Shown: positions 10,515 through 20,386 of the stretch, piece after piece
Layout: each line of letters starts with the position of its first letter
Numbering within the stretch: position 1 is the first letter of the stretch
Assembly (NCBI RefSeq): GCF_963675395.1
Contig: NZ_OY776223.1
Coordinates: 1,736,001-1,800,000 of the forward strand
Length of the DNA: 64,000 nt
Source: an uncultured Vibrio sp.
Lineage (GTDB): Bacteria > Pseudomonadota > Gammaproteobacteria > Enterobacterales > Vibrionaceae
Direction: 5' to 3'
The notes under the pieces: generated by a model
What the model saw: only the letters and a program-made list of their open reading frames with translations
The model's database searches: none
What the model was told of the DNA's origin: nothing
Translations under genes and position numbers: made by a program

Positions 10515-10542
10515 AGGCTCGCCTCGCAGGTGGGCCTTTTTT
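10515..10542 (+). terminator. Terminator of glnA
   Basis: A 10-bp stem with two mismatches (AGGCTCGCCT / AGGTGGGCCT) and a six-T tail, 42 bases after the glnA stop. Partial read-through could feed the downstream glnLG genes. Confidence 0.8.
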
Positions 10543-10666
10543 GTATTCGTCAGTCAAGACTCGCTGTTTAACATGAGGGAATAATTAATACGCTCAGGCT
10601 CTTTTATTTTGAATCTAGAGACGAAGCAATCCAAACGTAAAAATATCGGTCAAAAGAAGGTGAGCC

Positions 10667-11251
10667 ATGAAAGTTCAGCTTATTACACTCCTGTGCGCTC
10701 TCAGCAGCGTCATGATTACCCCCGCTGTACCTGCTCAAGTCGCGTATACCTGGGTTGATAAGGATGGCGTTGTTCACTTCAGTGACACGCATCGTCAGGA
10801 TGCCAAAGCCATCGCTCTGCCTAACTTGGAAGCCCCACCTCCAGCTCCGAAAGTCGAAAGTACCGAATCGCTTGCACCACAAGTGAACAAAACGACCGCA
10901 GAGACCGAAAAGGCACCTCAAACTCAACCTGAAAAACCCCAACCTTTACACCTCACTATGCTCAGCCCCGAGCATGACGAAACACTGCGCAGCAATCGTG
11001 GGCGGATTAATATTCAACTCGAAACAAATCGTAAGCTCGGCATTGGTGAACAGTTACAACTTCTGCTTGATGGTAACCCTTACGGAGCGCCACAAACTCA
11101 TCTGAATTGGCAGTTAAGTGATATTGACCGAGGGACTCACACTCTTTCAGTTCATGCTAAGCGAAGCGGCAAGCTTATTGCATCATCTAGCCCTATAACG
11201 GTGCATTTACACAGAGCAAGTATCAAGCCGACCGTAAACGGGGCAAAGTAG
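10667..11251 (+). CDS. DUF4124 domain periplasmic protein
   Basis: A 194-residue exported protein. A Sec signal peptide (about residues 1-23, ending near VPAQ) is followed by a DUF4124 module, YTWVDKDGVVHFSDT (residues ~26-40), then a proline-rich linker and a beta-rich C-terminal half (~95-185) with an Ig-like look (LNWQLSDIDRGTHTLSV). DUF4124 has no proven function. A good AAGGTGAG ribosome site precedes the ATG. The gene sits between glnA and glnL. Confidence 0.85.
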   Translation: MKVQLITLLCALSSVMITPAVPAQVAYTWVDKDGVVHFSDTHRQDAKAIALPNLEAPPPAPKVESTESLAPQVNKTTAETEKAPQTQPEKPQPLHLTMLSPEHDETLRSNRGRINIQLETNRKLGIGEQLQLLLDGNPYGAPQTHLNWQLSDIDRGTHTLSVHAKRSGKLIASSSPITVHLHRASIKPTVNGAK

Positions 11252-11332
11252 AGTTTTTGGCGAAAATAAAGCATCACAATGAAGCTTTTCACTTTTTCTT
11301 CTTAGTTTTATTGGCCATACTCAATGTTCTAT

Positions 11333-11349
11333 TGCACCATTATTGTGCG
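11333..11349 (+). promoter_or_regulatory. NtrC-type site upstream of glnL
   Basis: The 17-bp dyad TGCACCATTATTGTGCG closely matches the NtrC consensus and lies 33 bases before the glnL start. In enterobacteria an NtrC site at this place represses the secondary glnL promoter; the same role is inferred here. Confidence 0.7.
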
Positions 11350-11381
11350 TCGCACGATCTTAACGCAAACAAGGACATAAT

Positions 11382-12428
11382 GTGGACACCAATCTTCCTA
11401 GTGCCATTCTCAACAATATGGTTACAGCAACGCTGATTCTCGATGATGGTTTGGCGATCCGTTATGCCAATCCAGCAGCGGAGCTGTTGTTTTCGCAAAG
11501 TGCTAAACGCATTGTCGAGCAGTCACTATCTCAACTTATCCAACATGCCTCAATGGATTTGGCACTGCTCACTCAGCCACTACAGAGTGGTCAAAGCATT
11601 ACCGACAGCGATGTCACTTTCATTGTCGACGGCAAGCCTTTGATGCTGGAAGTAACGGTGAGCCCGATAACCTGGGAAAAGCAACTTATGCTATTGGTCG
11701 AAATGCGAAAGATTGACCAGCAACGCCGACTCACGCAGGAGCTCAACCAACACGCTCAGCAACAAGCAGCCAAGCTTCTTGTGCGTGGTTTGGCGCATGA
11801 AATTAAAAATCCATTAGGTGGGTTGCGGGGGGCAGCACAGCTACTGGAAAAGATGTTGCCAGAACCATCGTTAACGGAATACACCCATATTATTATCGAA
11901 CAAGCCGATCGTTTGAGAGCCTTAGTCGATCGCCTACTTGGCCCTCAAAAGCCAGGTAAAAAGACACAAGAAAATCTCCATCAGGTGCTGGAGAAAGTCC
12001 GCCAATTGGTCGAACTGGAGTCACAGAACTCTATCACCATTGAGCGTGATTATGATCCAAGCCTGCCAGAGATTTTGATGGATGCGGACCAAATTGAGCA
12101 AGCAATGCTGAACATCGTCAGCAACGCAGCACAAATTCTGGCGTCTCAAGAGCACGGTAAGATCACCATTCGCACCAGAACAGTGCACCAAGCCAATATT
12201 CATGGTAAGCGCTGTAAATTAGCCGCGCGGATTGAGATCACCGATAACGGACCGGGCATTCAACCTGAATTACAAGATACGCTGTTTTACCCAATGGTCA
12301 GTGGCCGAGAAGGCGGTACGGGACTCGGACTGTCTATTTCACAGAATTTGATCGACCAGCACAACGGAAAAATCGATGTTGAGAGCTGGCCTGGCCACAC
12401 CAATTTCACAATTTATTTGCCGATCTGA
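11382..12428 (+). CDS. glnL: Nitrogen regulation sensor kinase NtrB
   Basis: A 348-residue soluble histidine kinase that phosphorylates NtrC under nitrogen limitation and, with PII, dephosphorylates it under excess. It has an N-terminal PAS domain (~5-110), an H-box GLAHEIKNPLGG with His139, and an ATPase domain with the N-box around NIVSNA, G1 DNGPGI and G2 GGTGLGL. The start is a GTG at 11382 with AAGGA at 11371-11375. An ATG two bases earlier is out of frame and would be a decoy. Confidence 0.97.
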   Translation: MDTNLPSAILNNMVTATLILDDGLAIRYANPAAELLFSQSAKRIVEQSLSQLIQHASMDLALLTQPLQSGQSITDSDVTFIVDGKPLMLEVTVSPITWEKQLMLLVEMRKIDQQRRLTQELNQHAQQQAAKLLVRGLAHEIKNPLGGLRGAAQLLEKMLPEPSLTEYTHIIIEQADRLRALVDRLLGPQKPGKKTQENLHQVLEKVRQLVELESQNSITIERDYDPSLPEILMDADQIEQAMLNIVSNAAQILASQEHGKITIRTRTVHQANIHGKRCKLAARIEITDNGPGIQPELQDTLFYPMVSGREGGTGLGLSISQNLIDQHNGKIDVESWPGHTNFTIYLPI

Positions 12429-12485
12429 CCAAGTTTAGCGTTTAGCTATGGGTCAGTTTTACGGTTTTGCTGCAAGGACTAGTAG

Positions 12486-13889
12486 ATGAGTAAAGGATAT
12501 GTTTGGGTCGTTGATGACGACAGTTCAATTCGCTGGGTGATGGAAAAAACCCTTTCTTCAGCCAATATTAAGTGCGAAACCTACGCTGATGGAGAAAGCG
12601 TATTAATGGCACTAGAACGCGAAGTTCCTGACGTTCTGGTTTCAGATATACGTATGCCGGGCATCGATGGCCTTGAGCTTCTCAAACAAGTTCAGCGCGA
12701 CTACCCGGACTTGCCAGTCATCATTATGACCGCTCACTCCGATCTGGACGCGGCAGTTAACGCGTACCAAAAAGGCGCATTTGAATACCTGCCAAAACCG
12801 TTTGATATCGATGAAACCCTGACTTTGGTAGAGCGTGCGATCGCTCATAGCCACGAAAATAAACGAGTGCAGATATCACCAGAAGATATCCCTGCCGAAA
12901 CACCAGAAATCATCGGTGAAGCACCGGCAATGCAGGAAGTGTTTCGCGCGATTGGCCGCCTTTCCCGCTCTTCAATTTCAGTGCTGATCAATGGTGAGTC
13001 TGGTACTGGTAAGGAGCTTGTGGCTCACGCGCTGCATCGTCATAGCCCTCGAGCCAGCAAACCTTTCATTGCACTTAACATGGCAGCAATCCCGAAAGAC
13101 CTGATCGAATCCGAATTGTTTGGCCATGAAAAGGGCGCGTTTACCGGCGCGAACAACGTTCGCCAAGGCCGATTCGAACAAGCGAATGGCGGTACGTTAT
13201 TTTTGGATGAAATCGGTGATATGCCACTGGATATCCAGACTCGCTTGCTACGCGTTCTCGCTGATGGTCAGTTCTATCGTGTCGGCGGTCATTCCCCCAT
13301 CAGTGTCGATGTCCGTATCGTTGCCGCAACTCACCAAAACCTGGAAAGACTGGTTCATGAAGGTGATTTTCGTGAAGACTTGTTCCACCGCCTGAACGTC
13401 ATACGAGTACAAATTCCGGCACTTCGTGAACGTAAGCAAGACATAGAGAAACTGACTCAGCACTTCCTACTGCGCGCCGCAGACGAGCTTGGCGTAGAAA
13501 CCAAAACACTACACCCTTCTACGGTTGAAATTCTCAACCGATTGGACTGGCCGGGTAACGTACGCCAATTAGAGAATATTTGTCGTTGGTTAACCGTTAT
13601 GGCCAGTGGTAGTGAAGTATTACCGAACGACTTACCTTCAGAACTGCTGCAAGAAAAGAAAACTATCTCAGACTCTACGCAAGGTAGCTGGCAAGAACAA
13701 TTGGCGGACTGGGCACGTCAATCATTAGCAGCAGGCGATAAAGAACTGCTTTCTTACGCATTACCAGAATTTGAACGCATTTTATTGGAAGCCGCGTTAG
13801 AGCACACTAAAGGTCACAAGCAAGATGCCGCTAAAGTTCTAGGTTGGGGACGGAATACCCTCACCAGAAAATTAAAGGAGTTGTACTGA
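12486..13889 (+). CDS. glnG: Nitrogen regulation response regulator NtrC
   Basis: A 467-residue sigma54 activator. The receiver domain (1-120) has phospho-acceptor Asp54. The AAA+ domain (~140-380) has Walker A GESGTGKE and the sigma54-contact loop GAFTGA. A Fis-type helix-turn-helix closes the C-terminus (QDAAKVLGWGRNTLTRKL). It binds the GCAC-N7-GTGC type sites seen before glnA and glnL. An AAGGA ribosome site precedes the ATG; the gap from glnL is 57 bases and they form one operon. Confidence 0.98.
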   Translation: MSKGYVWVVDDDSSIRWVMEKTLSSANIKCETYADGESVLMALEREVPDVLVSDIRMPGIDGLELLKQVQRDYPDLPVIIMTAHSDLDAAVNAYQKGAFEYLPKPFDIDETLTLVERAIAHSHENKRVQISPEDIPAETPEIIGEAPAMQEVFRAIGRLSRSSISVLINGESGTGKELVAHALHRHSPRASKPFIALNMAAIPKDLIESELFGHEKGAFTGANNVRQGRFEQANGGTLFLDEIGDMPLDIQTRLLRVLADGQFYRVGGHSPISVDVRIVAATHQNLERLVHEGDFREDLFHRLNVIRVQIPALRERKQDIEKLTQHFLLRAADELGVETKTLHPSTVEILNRLDWPGNVRQLENICRWLTVMASGSEVLPNDLPSELLQEKKTISDSTQGSWQEQLADWARQSLAAGDKELLSYALPEFERILLEAALEHTKGHKQDAAKVLGWGRNTLTRKLKELY

Positions 13890-13978
13890 CACTTTGATTA
13901 ATAATACGGCATCATTGTCACACAATATTAATAAATATATCAGTACAATATGGCGCACCACCCTTTTGTGATTAGACT

Positions 13979-16525
13979 ATGTCTACTGCTAAGACTCAAA
14001 TTACATTGCGTACCGCTGTTCTCATCCCATTTGTGATGATTTTTCTACTGGCTATCGGTGTAATGGTCTACGTCCAAAAGCAGAGCTACGAAGCGGTGGT
14101 GACCGATATCAGTGAGAGGCAGTTGTCGGCTTTAACGGAGAGTGTCCACGAGCACCTCAACGGCTTTCTCAATGAGCCCTTTACTGCCGTGATAACGCTC
14201 GCTCACAGTATCAACCATTACAACGTCGTCTATCCAATTGATTCTGAAGAGATCCAAACCTACTTACTAAGTTCATTTAAAACGCTTTCTGAATCTATCC
14301 CACAGCTGGATGTGCTAGCCTTTGGTTCTGAAAGCGGTGACTTCACTGGTTTTCGTCTCGAGCCTTCTGACAGATACACGTTAATGCTTCAAAGCCAACA
14401 AACTGATGGCGATCTGGTTATCTATGGAACCAGCCAGGTGAGTGACGATATTCGTTCAGTCATTACCTCTTATGACCCACGCAATCGCCCTTGGTACCAA
14501 CCCGCAGTCAGAAGCCCAAGACCGATGTGGTCAGAGATTTATAGTAACTCCGATGAACGCCAAGACATTACTTTGTCAGCCATGGCGCCAGTGTATTTTA
14601 AACAAGAGTTGGCGGGTGTATTGGTCGCCGATATCCGGCTTAATACCTTTAATAAATTTCTGCGTGAAGTCGCGCAAAAGACCAAAGCCTCGATCTTTAT
14701 CATGGATCAGGAGCATCGTTTGATCGCGCACTCAGGCGTGGGCGGTGTCGTCTCTTGGGGCACACGCTTTTCAGACAAAGGGCAGCGCTTATTTGCCTCA
14801 GAAAGCACCAATCCAACCATTCAAATCAGTGCCGAAAACGTCCGCTCATTCGATCTGTTTCACACTACACAAACTTTCACCTTTGTCTTTGATCATAACG
14901 GACAACGTATCTTCAACCGCCTCACACCCTATGATGATCCGAACGGTATAAGGTGGTTTATCGGTACTTCTATCTCTGAGGCAGATTTACTCGGAATGCT
15001 GCCAAATAGCCAAGAAAAAAGCTGGCTCGTTGGCATTATTGTCAGCTCAATCGGCATTGCGATCTGCTGGGTCATTTTCAATCATATAACAAAACCGATT
15101 AATAACACTGCGGCAGCAGCGATCCAACTGGCTAAGGGCGATTGGTACAGCAGCCTGCCCAAGCCTGGCTATGTGTATGAGACCACCGTGCTTGTTCAGG
15201 CGTTTAATGAGATGGCAGCGAATCTAAAATCATCATTTGTCTCCTTACGAGAGCAGTTGGTTTATGATTCACTTACGCGTTTATACAGCCGCCAAGGGTT
15301 AGTAGAAATGTGTACTCAGCAACGCTGCCAGTGCCACGGAACGCTCTTTTTACTCGGTATCAACAGATTTAGGGATATCAACGATAGTGTTGGCCACCAT
15401 AATGGTGATCAACTACTAATAGACATCTCGGGAAGGCTCAAAAAACAATTTCAAGATGATACTTTGCTAGCTAGGATCGGGGGAGACGAGTTCGCCATTT
15501 TTGTACCCAACGTGTACGAAAGTAATGATGTTAAGCTCATAGAGCGTCGTTTACAGCAGCTGTTTGCAACTCCGTTCATCACACAAGAAGAAGCCGTCGT
15601 CATGAAAATCTCGCTCGGTATTGTACAAACCAAGCAAGGCGAAGATATGTCTTTATGGTTGCGCAATGCTAGTATTGCACTGAGTTACGCCAAACAAGAC
15701 TCCCTCACGAATGTTTGCCATTACAGTCCAGAACTCGCCAATGCCTCTAAATTTCGTACTCAGATGCTAACCAAAATTCAAACCGGAGTAGAAAACCGAG
15801 AGTTCATTCCTCATTATCAACCGATCATCAACTTAGCGACTGGCAACATATGTGGTGCCGAAGCACTGGCGCGCTGGCAAAGTGAATCTGACATGATTTC
15901 ACCATTGGACTTTATTCCCATCGCAGAGGAAAGCGGTATGATCAAAGCGATTGGTCAACAGATTCTGTTACAAGCTTGCCGTGATACTTACAACGCCATC
16001 GAAAATAAACAGTGGCCATCAGACTTCCAACTGCATGTAAATATCTCTGTTAACCAAATTTCCTGTCCGGATTTTGTCGACAGCGTCACGCGTGTTTTGA
16101 CATTAACTAAGCTCCCTGCCAGCAACCTGACACTGGAGATCACTGAGTCACGCATCGTTGACAGCGGACCAACGACACAAGAGAACATGACAAAACTGCG
16201 TGATATGGGCATAGGTATCGCGATAGATGACTTCGGCACCGGCTACTCGTCGCTGGGCTATTTGCATACCCTACCGTTTACCTGTCTGAAAATCGATCGT
16301 ACGTTTGTCAGTCAATTAAACCAAGAGAATTTAGACAGCTCCGTGGTCGCAGCCGTACTTAACATTACTGCCGGGCTTAAAACCAGCGTGGTCGCTGAAG
16401 GTGTTGAAAATGCCTCTCAAGCTCAGTTACTCCATTCAATCGGTTGCCATCAGGTACAAGGGTTTTATTACAGCCGCCCTATGCCACTGAAAGAATGGCC
16501 AACACATTTAGTTAACATGAAGTAG
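13979..16525 (+). CDS. Membrane CACHE-HAMP-GGDEF-EAL protein
   Basis: An 848-residue c-di-GMP enzyme. TM1 is at ~12-32 and a periplasmic dCACHE-like sensor at ~40-330 (PRNRPWYQPAV motif). TM2 is at ~345-367, HAMP at ~368-420, GGDEF at ~430-580 and EAL at ~600-845. The cyclase signature GGDEF is intact at 501-505, but no RxxD inhibitory site precedes it. The EAL domain keeps EAL at 628-630, NVSVNQ-like NISVNQ, EITES, DDFGTGYSS, KIDRTF, EGVE and QG, so phosphodiesterase activity is expected. It stands alone 89 bases after glnG. Which activity dominates cannot be told from sequence. Confidence 0.93.
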   Translation: MSTAKTQITLRTAVLIPFVMIFLLAIGVMVYVQKQSYEAVVTDISERQLSALTESVHEHLNGFLNEPFTAVITLAHSINHYNVVYPIDSEEIQTYLLSSFKTLSESIPQLDVLAFGSESGDFTGFRLEPSDRYTLMLQSQQTDGDLVIYGTSQVSDDIRSVITSYDPRNRPWYQPAVRSPRPMWSEIYSNSDERQDITLSAMAPVYFKQELAGVLVADIRLNTFNKFLREVAQKTKASIFIMDQEHRLIAHSGVGGVVSWGTRFSDKGQRLFASESTNPTIQISAENVRSFDLFHTTQTFTFVFDHNGQRIFNRLTPYDDPNGIRWFIGTSISEADLLGMLPNSQEKSWLVGIIVSSIGIAICWVIFNHITKPINNTAAAAIQLAKGDWYSSLPKPGYVYETTVLVQAFNEMAANLKSSFVSLREQLVYDSLTRLYSRQGLVEMCTQQRCQCHGTLFLLGINRFRDINDSVGHHNGDQLLIDISGRLKKQFQDDTLLARIGGDEFAIFVPNVYESNDVKLIERRLQQLFATPFITQEEAVVMKISLGIVQTKQGEDMSLWLRNASIALSYAKQDSLTNVCHYSPELANASKFRTQMLTKIQTGVENREFIPHYQPIINLATGNICGAEALARWQSESDMISPLDFIPIAEESGMIKAIGQQILLQACRDTYNAIENKQWPSDFQLHVNISVNQISCPDFVDSVTRVLTLTKLPASNLTLEITESRIVDSGPTTQENMTKLRDMGIGIAIDDFGTGYSSLGYLHTLPFTCLKIDRTFVSQLNQENLDSSVVAAVLNITAGLKTSVVAEGVENASQAQLLHSIGCHQVQGFYYSRPMPLKEWPTHLVNMK

Positions 16526-16672
16526 AAAAGAGCGACAATCGCTGATTTTCTGGCCACGCTCTACTGACAATCGACCAAACTGTTAATTATACTTAACTGC
16601 AAATCTTCCCCATGTATTGTCACAGATGATGTTTGGGCCTTGTTCCAGTTCATAACTATCCGGATCGACATA

Positions 16673-17677
16673 ATGATAACTAAGAACCTTCCTCTCACAG
16701 ATTTGCACCGCCACCTAGACGGCAACATACGCACCCAGACCATCCTAGATCTTGGCCAAAAATTTGGCATGACCCTGCCTGCGTACGACGTTGAATCTCT
16801 GACCCCACATGTTCAGATTGTCGAAGCAGAGCCCTCTCTTGTTGCTTTCCTTTCTAAACTGGACTGGGGCGTCGCGGTACTGGGTGATCTAGACGCATGT
16901 CGTCGTGTCGCCTATGAGAACGTTGAGGATGCACTCAACGCTCAAATTGATTACGCGGAATTGCGTTTCTCGCCTTATTACATGGCAATGAAACACAACC
17001 TGCCAGTAGCCGGTGTTGTCGAAGCCGTTGTCGATGGTGTTCAAGCTGGGATGCGTGATTTCGGTGTCAAAGCTAACCTGATTGGTATCATGAGCCGTAC
17101 ATTCGGTATCGACGCTTGCCAACAAGAACTAGACGGCATTCTTAGTCAGAAAGACCACATCGTGGCGGTTGACCTTGCCGGTGACGAACTTGGTCAACCG
17201 GGCGATCGTTTTGTCTCTCACTTTAAACAAGTGCGAGATGCGGGTCTTAACGTCACAGTGCACGCTGGTGAGGCAGCTGGCGCAGAAAGCATGTGGCAAG
17301 CGATCAACAAGTTAGGTGCAACACGTATTGGTCATGGTGTGAAAGCGGTTGAAGATCCAAAATTGATGGATTACCTGGCAGAAAACCGCATTGGTATTGA
17401 ATCTTGCCTGACATCGAACATTCAGACCAGCACCGTTGCTTCTCTTGCGAATCACCCGCTAAAACAGTTCCTTGAACATGGTGTTCTTGCATGTCTAAAC
17501 ACCGATGACCCAGCAGTTGAAGGTATTGAACTGCCTTACGAATACGAAGTCGCAGCACCAGCGGCAGGTCTCAGCCAAGAACAGATTCGCCGAGCGCAAA
17601 TCAATGGCCTTGAGCTGGCATTCCTGTCAGACGCTGAAAAAGCAGAGCTGAAAGAGAAAGTGAAAGATCGCGTCTAA
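16673..17677 (+). CDS. add: Adenosine deaminase
   Basis: Deaminates adenosine and deoxyadenosine to inosine and deoxyinosine in purine salvage. It has 334 residues. Zinc and catalytic motifs are present: LHRHLDG near the N-terminus, HAGE, the SLTSN block and NTDDP. The frame opens at a TTG (16640), but the ATG at 16673 gives the usual start just before the HxH motif and has CGGA upstream. Confidence 0.97.
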   Translation: MITKNLPLTDLHRHLDGNIRTQTILDLGQKFGMTLPAYDVESLTPHVQIVEAEPSLVAFLSKLDWGVAVLGDLDACRRVAYENVEDALNAQIDYAELRFSPYYMAMKHNLPVAGVVEAVVDGVQAGMRDFGVKANLIGIMSRTFGIDACQQELDGILSQKDHIVAVDLAGDELGQPGDRFVSHFKQVRDAGLNVTVHAGEAAGAESMWQAINKLGATRIGHGVKAVEDPKLMDYLAENRIGIESCLTSNIQTSTVASLANHPLKQFLEHGVLACLNTDDPAVEGIELPYEYEVAAPAAGLSQEQIRRAQINGLELAFLSDAEKAELKEKVKDRV

Positions 17678-17697
17678 TCGCAGCAACTAGAGACAAA

Positions 17698-17723
17698 AAT
17701 GCCAGCATCTGCTGGCATTTTTT
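17698..17723. terminator. Bidirectional terminator between add and hemN
   Basis: A perfect stem AATGCCAGCA / TGCTGGCATT with A and T runs on both sides separates the convergent genes add and hemN. Confidence 0.9.
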
Positions 17724-17744
17724 GAATTCGTAAACTATCGCGTT

Positions 17745-19136
17745 TTAGATCACTCGAGAAAACTGCTGCTGACGAGCCTTCGCACGCAGGTACTTATCGA
17801 AACTCATACAGATGTTACGAATAAGCAGACGACCACGTAGAGTGACACGAATTTCGTTGTCATCCACTTCGACCAGCTCATCATTAATGAAGGTTTGTAA
17901 CAGCTCCAAGTCTTCTTTGAAGTACTGATTAAACTTAACCTTATACTCCGACTCAATGGCTTTTTTATCCAGTTTAAAGTTACAAATCAGTTGCTTAATT
18001 ACTTCACGGCGTAGTAAGTCATCCGCATCCAGCGAGACGCCTTTCCAAAGCGCATGACGCAGGTCATTCACCTGAGCATAGTATTTCTTGAGCTCTTTTT
18101 GGTTCTGCGCGTAAGCGTCACCAATCATCGAAATGGCCGAAACACCAAAGCCGACTAAATCACACTCACCCTGCGTGGTGTAGCCCTGGAAGTTGCGATG
18201 CAATACACCTTCTCGCTGCGCAACCGCAAGTTCATCATCTGGCTTAGCAAAGTGATCCATACCGATAAACTGGTAACCCGCACTGGTTAGCGTTGTGATG
18301 GTATCTTGCAAAATCGCCATCTTTTCTTCGGCTTGCGGCAAGTCTTCATCCTTAATTTTACGCTGCGCAGCAAAGAGTTGCGGCATGTGGGCATAATTAA
18401 ACACCGAGAGACGACCCGGTGACATTTCGAGAACTTGCTGCAGTGTTTTGGCAAAAGAATCTTTGGTCTGCTTCGGCAACCCGTAGATCAAATCTAGGTT
18501 TGTCGAGCGGAAACCCAACTCTTTCGCACGTGCCACCATATCAAAAATGAACGTCTCATCCTGCTCACGGTTGACCAATTTCTGAACTTCTTTATTAAAG
18601 TCCTGAACACCGATGCTCAAACGGTTAAAGCCTTCACTGCGCAGGTGATCCAACATTGAGAGCTCAATTTCACGTGGATCGACTTCAATACTGATCTCAG
18701 CATCATCACTGAAGAAAAACTCTTGGCGAAGTAGAGTCATCACACGTGTGATCTGTTTTTCAGATAGGAACGTAGGTGTACCACCACCAAAATGCAGTTG
18801 CGTTACCGTTCGGCCCGCAAGCAATGAAGCACGCTGACGAATTTCATGTTCTAGAACATCAAGGTACTCATCGGCTTTATGCGAATGGCGGGTAATCACC
18901 TTGTTACAACCACAGTAGTAACAAAGCTTGTGGCAGAACGGAATGTGAACGTACAACGACAATGGACGATCAGGATACTGGGCGCATGCCATGTCATAGT
19001 CTGAAATGGTAAATGCTTCATGAAACTCTAATGCTGTTGGGTATGACGTGTAGCGAGGACCGGAATAATTGTACTTATCCAATACTGCTTGATCCCAAAC
19101 GATTTGTTGTTTCGATTCAGTGTGTTGATTCGACAT
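17745..19136 (-). CDS. hemN: Oxygen-independent coproporphyrinogen III oxidase
   Basis: A radical-SAM enzyme that decarboxylates coproporphyrinogen III to protoporphyrinogen IX without oxygen. It has 463 residues, close to the E. coli enzyme. The iron-sulfur triad is Cys68, Cys72 and Cys75 with the extra Cys77 of true HemN. Other signatures are FGGGTPTF, the SIGVQDF block and the HemN C-terminal domain (~365-440). Presence of the fourth Cys separates it from the HemW look-alikes. I do not see a clear FNR site in the 200 bases upstream. Confidence 0.97.
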   Translation of the reverse strand: MSNQHTESKQQIVWDQAVLDKYNYSGPRYTSYPTALEFHEAFTISDYDMACAQYPDRPLSLYVHIPFCHKLCYYCGCNKVITRHSHKADEYLDVLEHEIRQRASLLAGRTVTQLHFGGGTPTFLSEKQITRVMTLLRQEFFFSDDAEISIEVDPREIELSMLDHLRSEGFNRLSIGVQDFNKEVQKLVNREQDETFIFDMVARAKELGFRSTNLDLIYGLPKQTKDSFAKTLQQVLEMSPGRLSVFNYAHMPQLFAAQRKIKDEDLPQAEEKMAILQDTITTLTSAGYQFIGMDHFAKPDDELAVAQREGVLHRNFQGYTTQGECDLVGFGVSAISMIGDAYAQNQKELKKYYAQVNDLRHALWKGVSLDADDLLRREVIKQLICNFKLDKKAIESEYKVKFNQYFKEDLELLQTFINDELVEVDDNEIRVTLRGRLLIRNICMSFDKYLRAKARQQQFSRVI

Positions 19137-19350
19137 GGTGGTACTTTCCGTTAAATGTTAGGGTGACGAAAACCGCCACCCAATATCCAGATCTGTATAT
19201 TTTGCCACACGATAAAGATAACCGCGGTAATAGCTTTTGGCTTTTTAATTATAAAACCAAAGAAATGTTAGCGTGATCACGATAACCCCAGCAGCCATAA
19301 AGCATTGCTGGGGGAAAGCGGATTCAAGCAATCAAGTAGCTTTCTGGTGG

Positions 19351-19839
19351 CTAGATCATCTGAATATTAATTTGATTATTCAGTGGCTGGACGTTTTTCT
19401 TCAACAATTCGAGCTCCTCAACAATCGACTCGGTTAAGCGACTTTCCGCTTTTTGACGAGCCAAGTTCTGTTGCATACGCTCTTTTTTGGCAAGTTGCTG
19501 GCGATCTTCACCACGCGCCATATCTTTTACGATATGGTAAAGCTCAGAAATTGCAGGGTACGTTTTGTCGAAATCGATGCGGTCTTCACCCTGAACATAA
19601 TCCATGATGCAGTAGACACGAATACTGATTTCCGACAAATCGCACTGGCCTTGAATGCCCGCCTGACACAAGGTATGCACGTTCTCAAAAATGTTGGCAT
19701 TACGTTTATCAATCGCCAGTTTTTGATGCTTCAGCTGCAATTCCTTTTGCTTTTTTAATTGAAGCAGAAGGTAACCTGCATAAGAAGCCAGAGCGATAAT
19801 GATCACCGCCCCTGCAATTGCTAATAAGGTTACGTTCAT
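19351..19839 (-). CDS. DUF2489 membrane-anchored protein
   Basis: A 162-residue protein with an N-terminal transmembrane helix (~4-27) and a charged helical cytoplasmic body with coiled-coil character. It fits DUF2489, a family usually next to yihI in Vibrio and relatives. It lies 7 bases after yihI in the same operon. Function unknown. Confidence 0.85.
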   Translation of the reverse strand: MNVTLLAIAGAVIIIALASYAGYLLLQLKKQKELQLKHQKLAIDKRNANIFENVHTLCQAGIQGQCDLSEISIRVYCIMDYVQGEDRIDFDKTYPAISELYHIVKDMARGEDRQQLAKKERMQQNLARQKAESRLTESIVEELELLKKNVQPLNNQINIQMI

Positions 19840-19846
19840 CGCTTAA

Positions 19847-20386
19847 TTATCCTTTGTAGTCGTCGAAGTTGATGTCATCGAAATCCGCAAGAAGATCATC
19901 GTCATTACGAGAGCCTTTCGCAGCAGGAGCAGTGAAGTCCTCTTCTTCTGGTTCTAACAGACCAAGTTGGTCCATCAACTTCTCGATGCGATCCAGCTTC
20001 TCGTCTACGTATTTTTGTAGACCAGTACCCAGATTCTCCCCCGCTTCGATACGGTCCAACAACACATTCAATTGTGCATCGTTTTCCAACATATCCAGCT
20101 CTTGCTCCGCAGACAGACGACGTTCTTGCTTAGTCATCTTCTTCGCTGGCTCAACAATCAGAGGGATCTTCTTCTTGCTACCTAAACGTGGGTCACGATT
20201 TTGTGCAGCTGCGTGTTGCTTCTGCTCGTTAGCGTCCGAGTTTCGGTTACCCGTTTTCAAACCTTTACGCTTTTTCGCACGCTTACGTAAACGGCCTTCT
20301 ACATCAGATTCTGTACGGTTACGAGTGACAATAATATCAGGTGCGCCTGCGGCACCCGGCTTTCTAGATTTTTTACTACGGCTCAT
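19847..20386 (-). CDS. yihI: Der GTPase-activating protein YihI
   Basis: A 179-residue, highly charged protein. A lysine/arginine-rich N-terminus (MSRSKKSRKPGAAG) is followed by an acidic C-terminal half (EEEDF...DDDDLLADFDD-like). YihI binds the ribosome-assembly GTPase Der and raises its GTP hydrolysis, acting as a brake on 50S maturation. The length and the conserved basic-to-acidic layout support the call. The stop of the upstream methyltransferase and the ATG of yihI overlap, so they are one operon with the DUF2489 gene. Confidence 0.92.
   Translation of the reverse strand: MSRSKKSRKPGAAGAPDIIVTRNRTESDVEGRLRKRAKKRKGLKTGNRNSDANEQKQHAAAQNRDPRLGSKKKIPLIVEPAKKMTKQERRLSAEQELDMLENDAQLNVLLDRIEAGENLGTGLQKYVDEKLDRIEKLMDQLGLLEPEEEDFTAPAAKGSRNDDDLLADFDDINFDDYKG

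Noticed and set aside
10604..10942. 112-residue minus-strand ORF
   Set aside because: Antisense shadow of the DUF4124 gene, with no promoter or family features.
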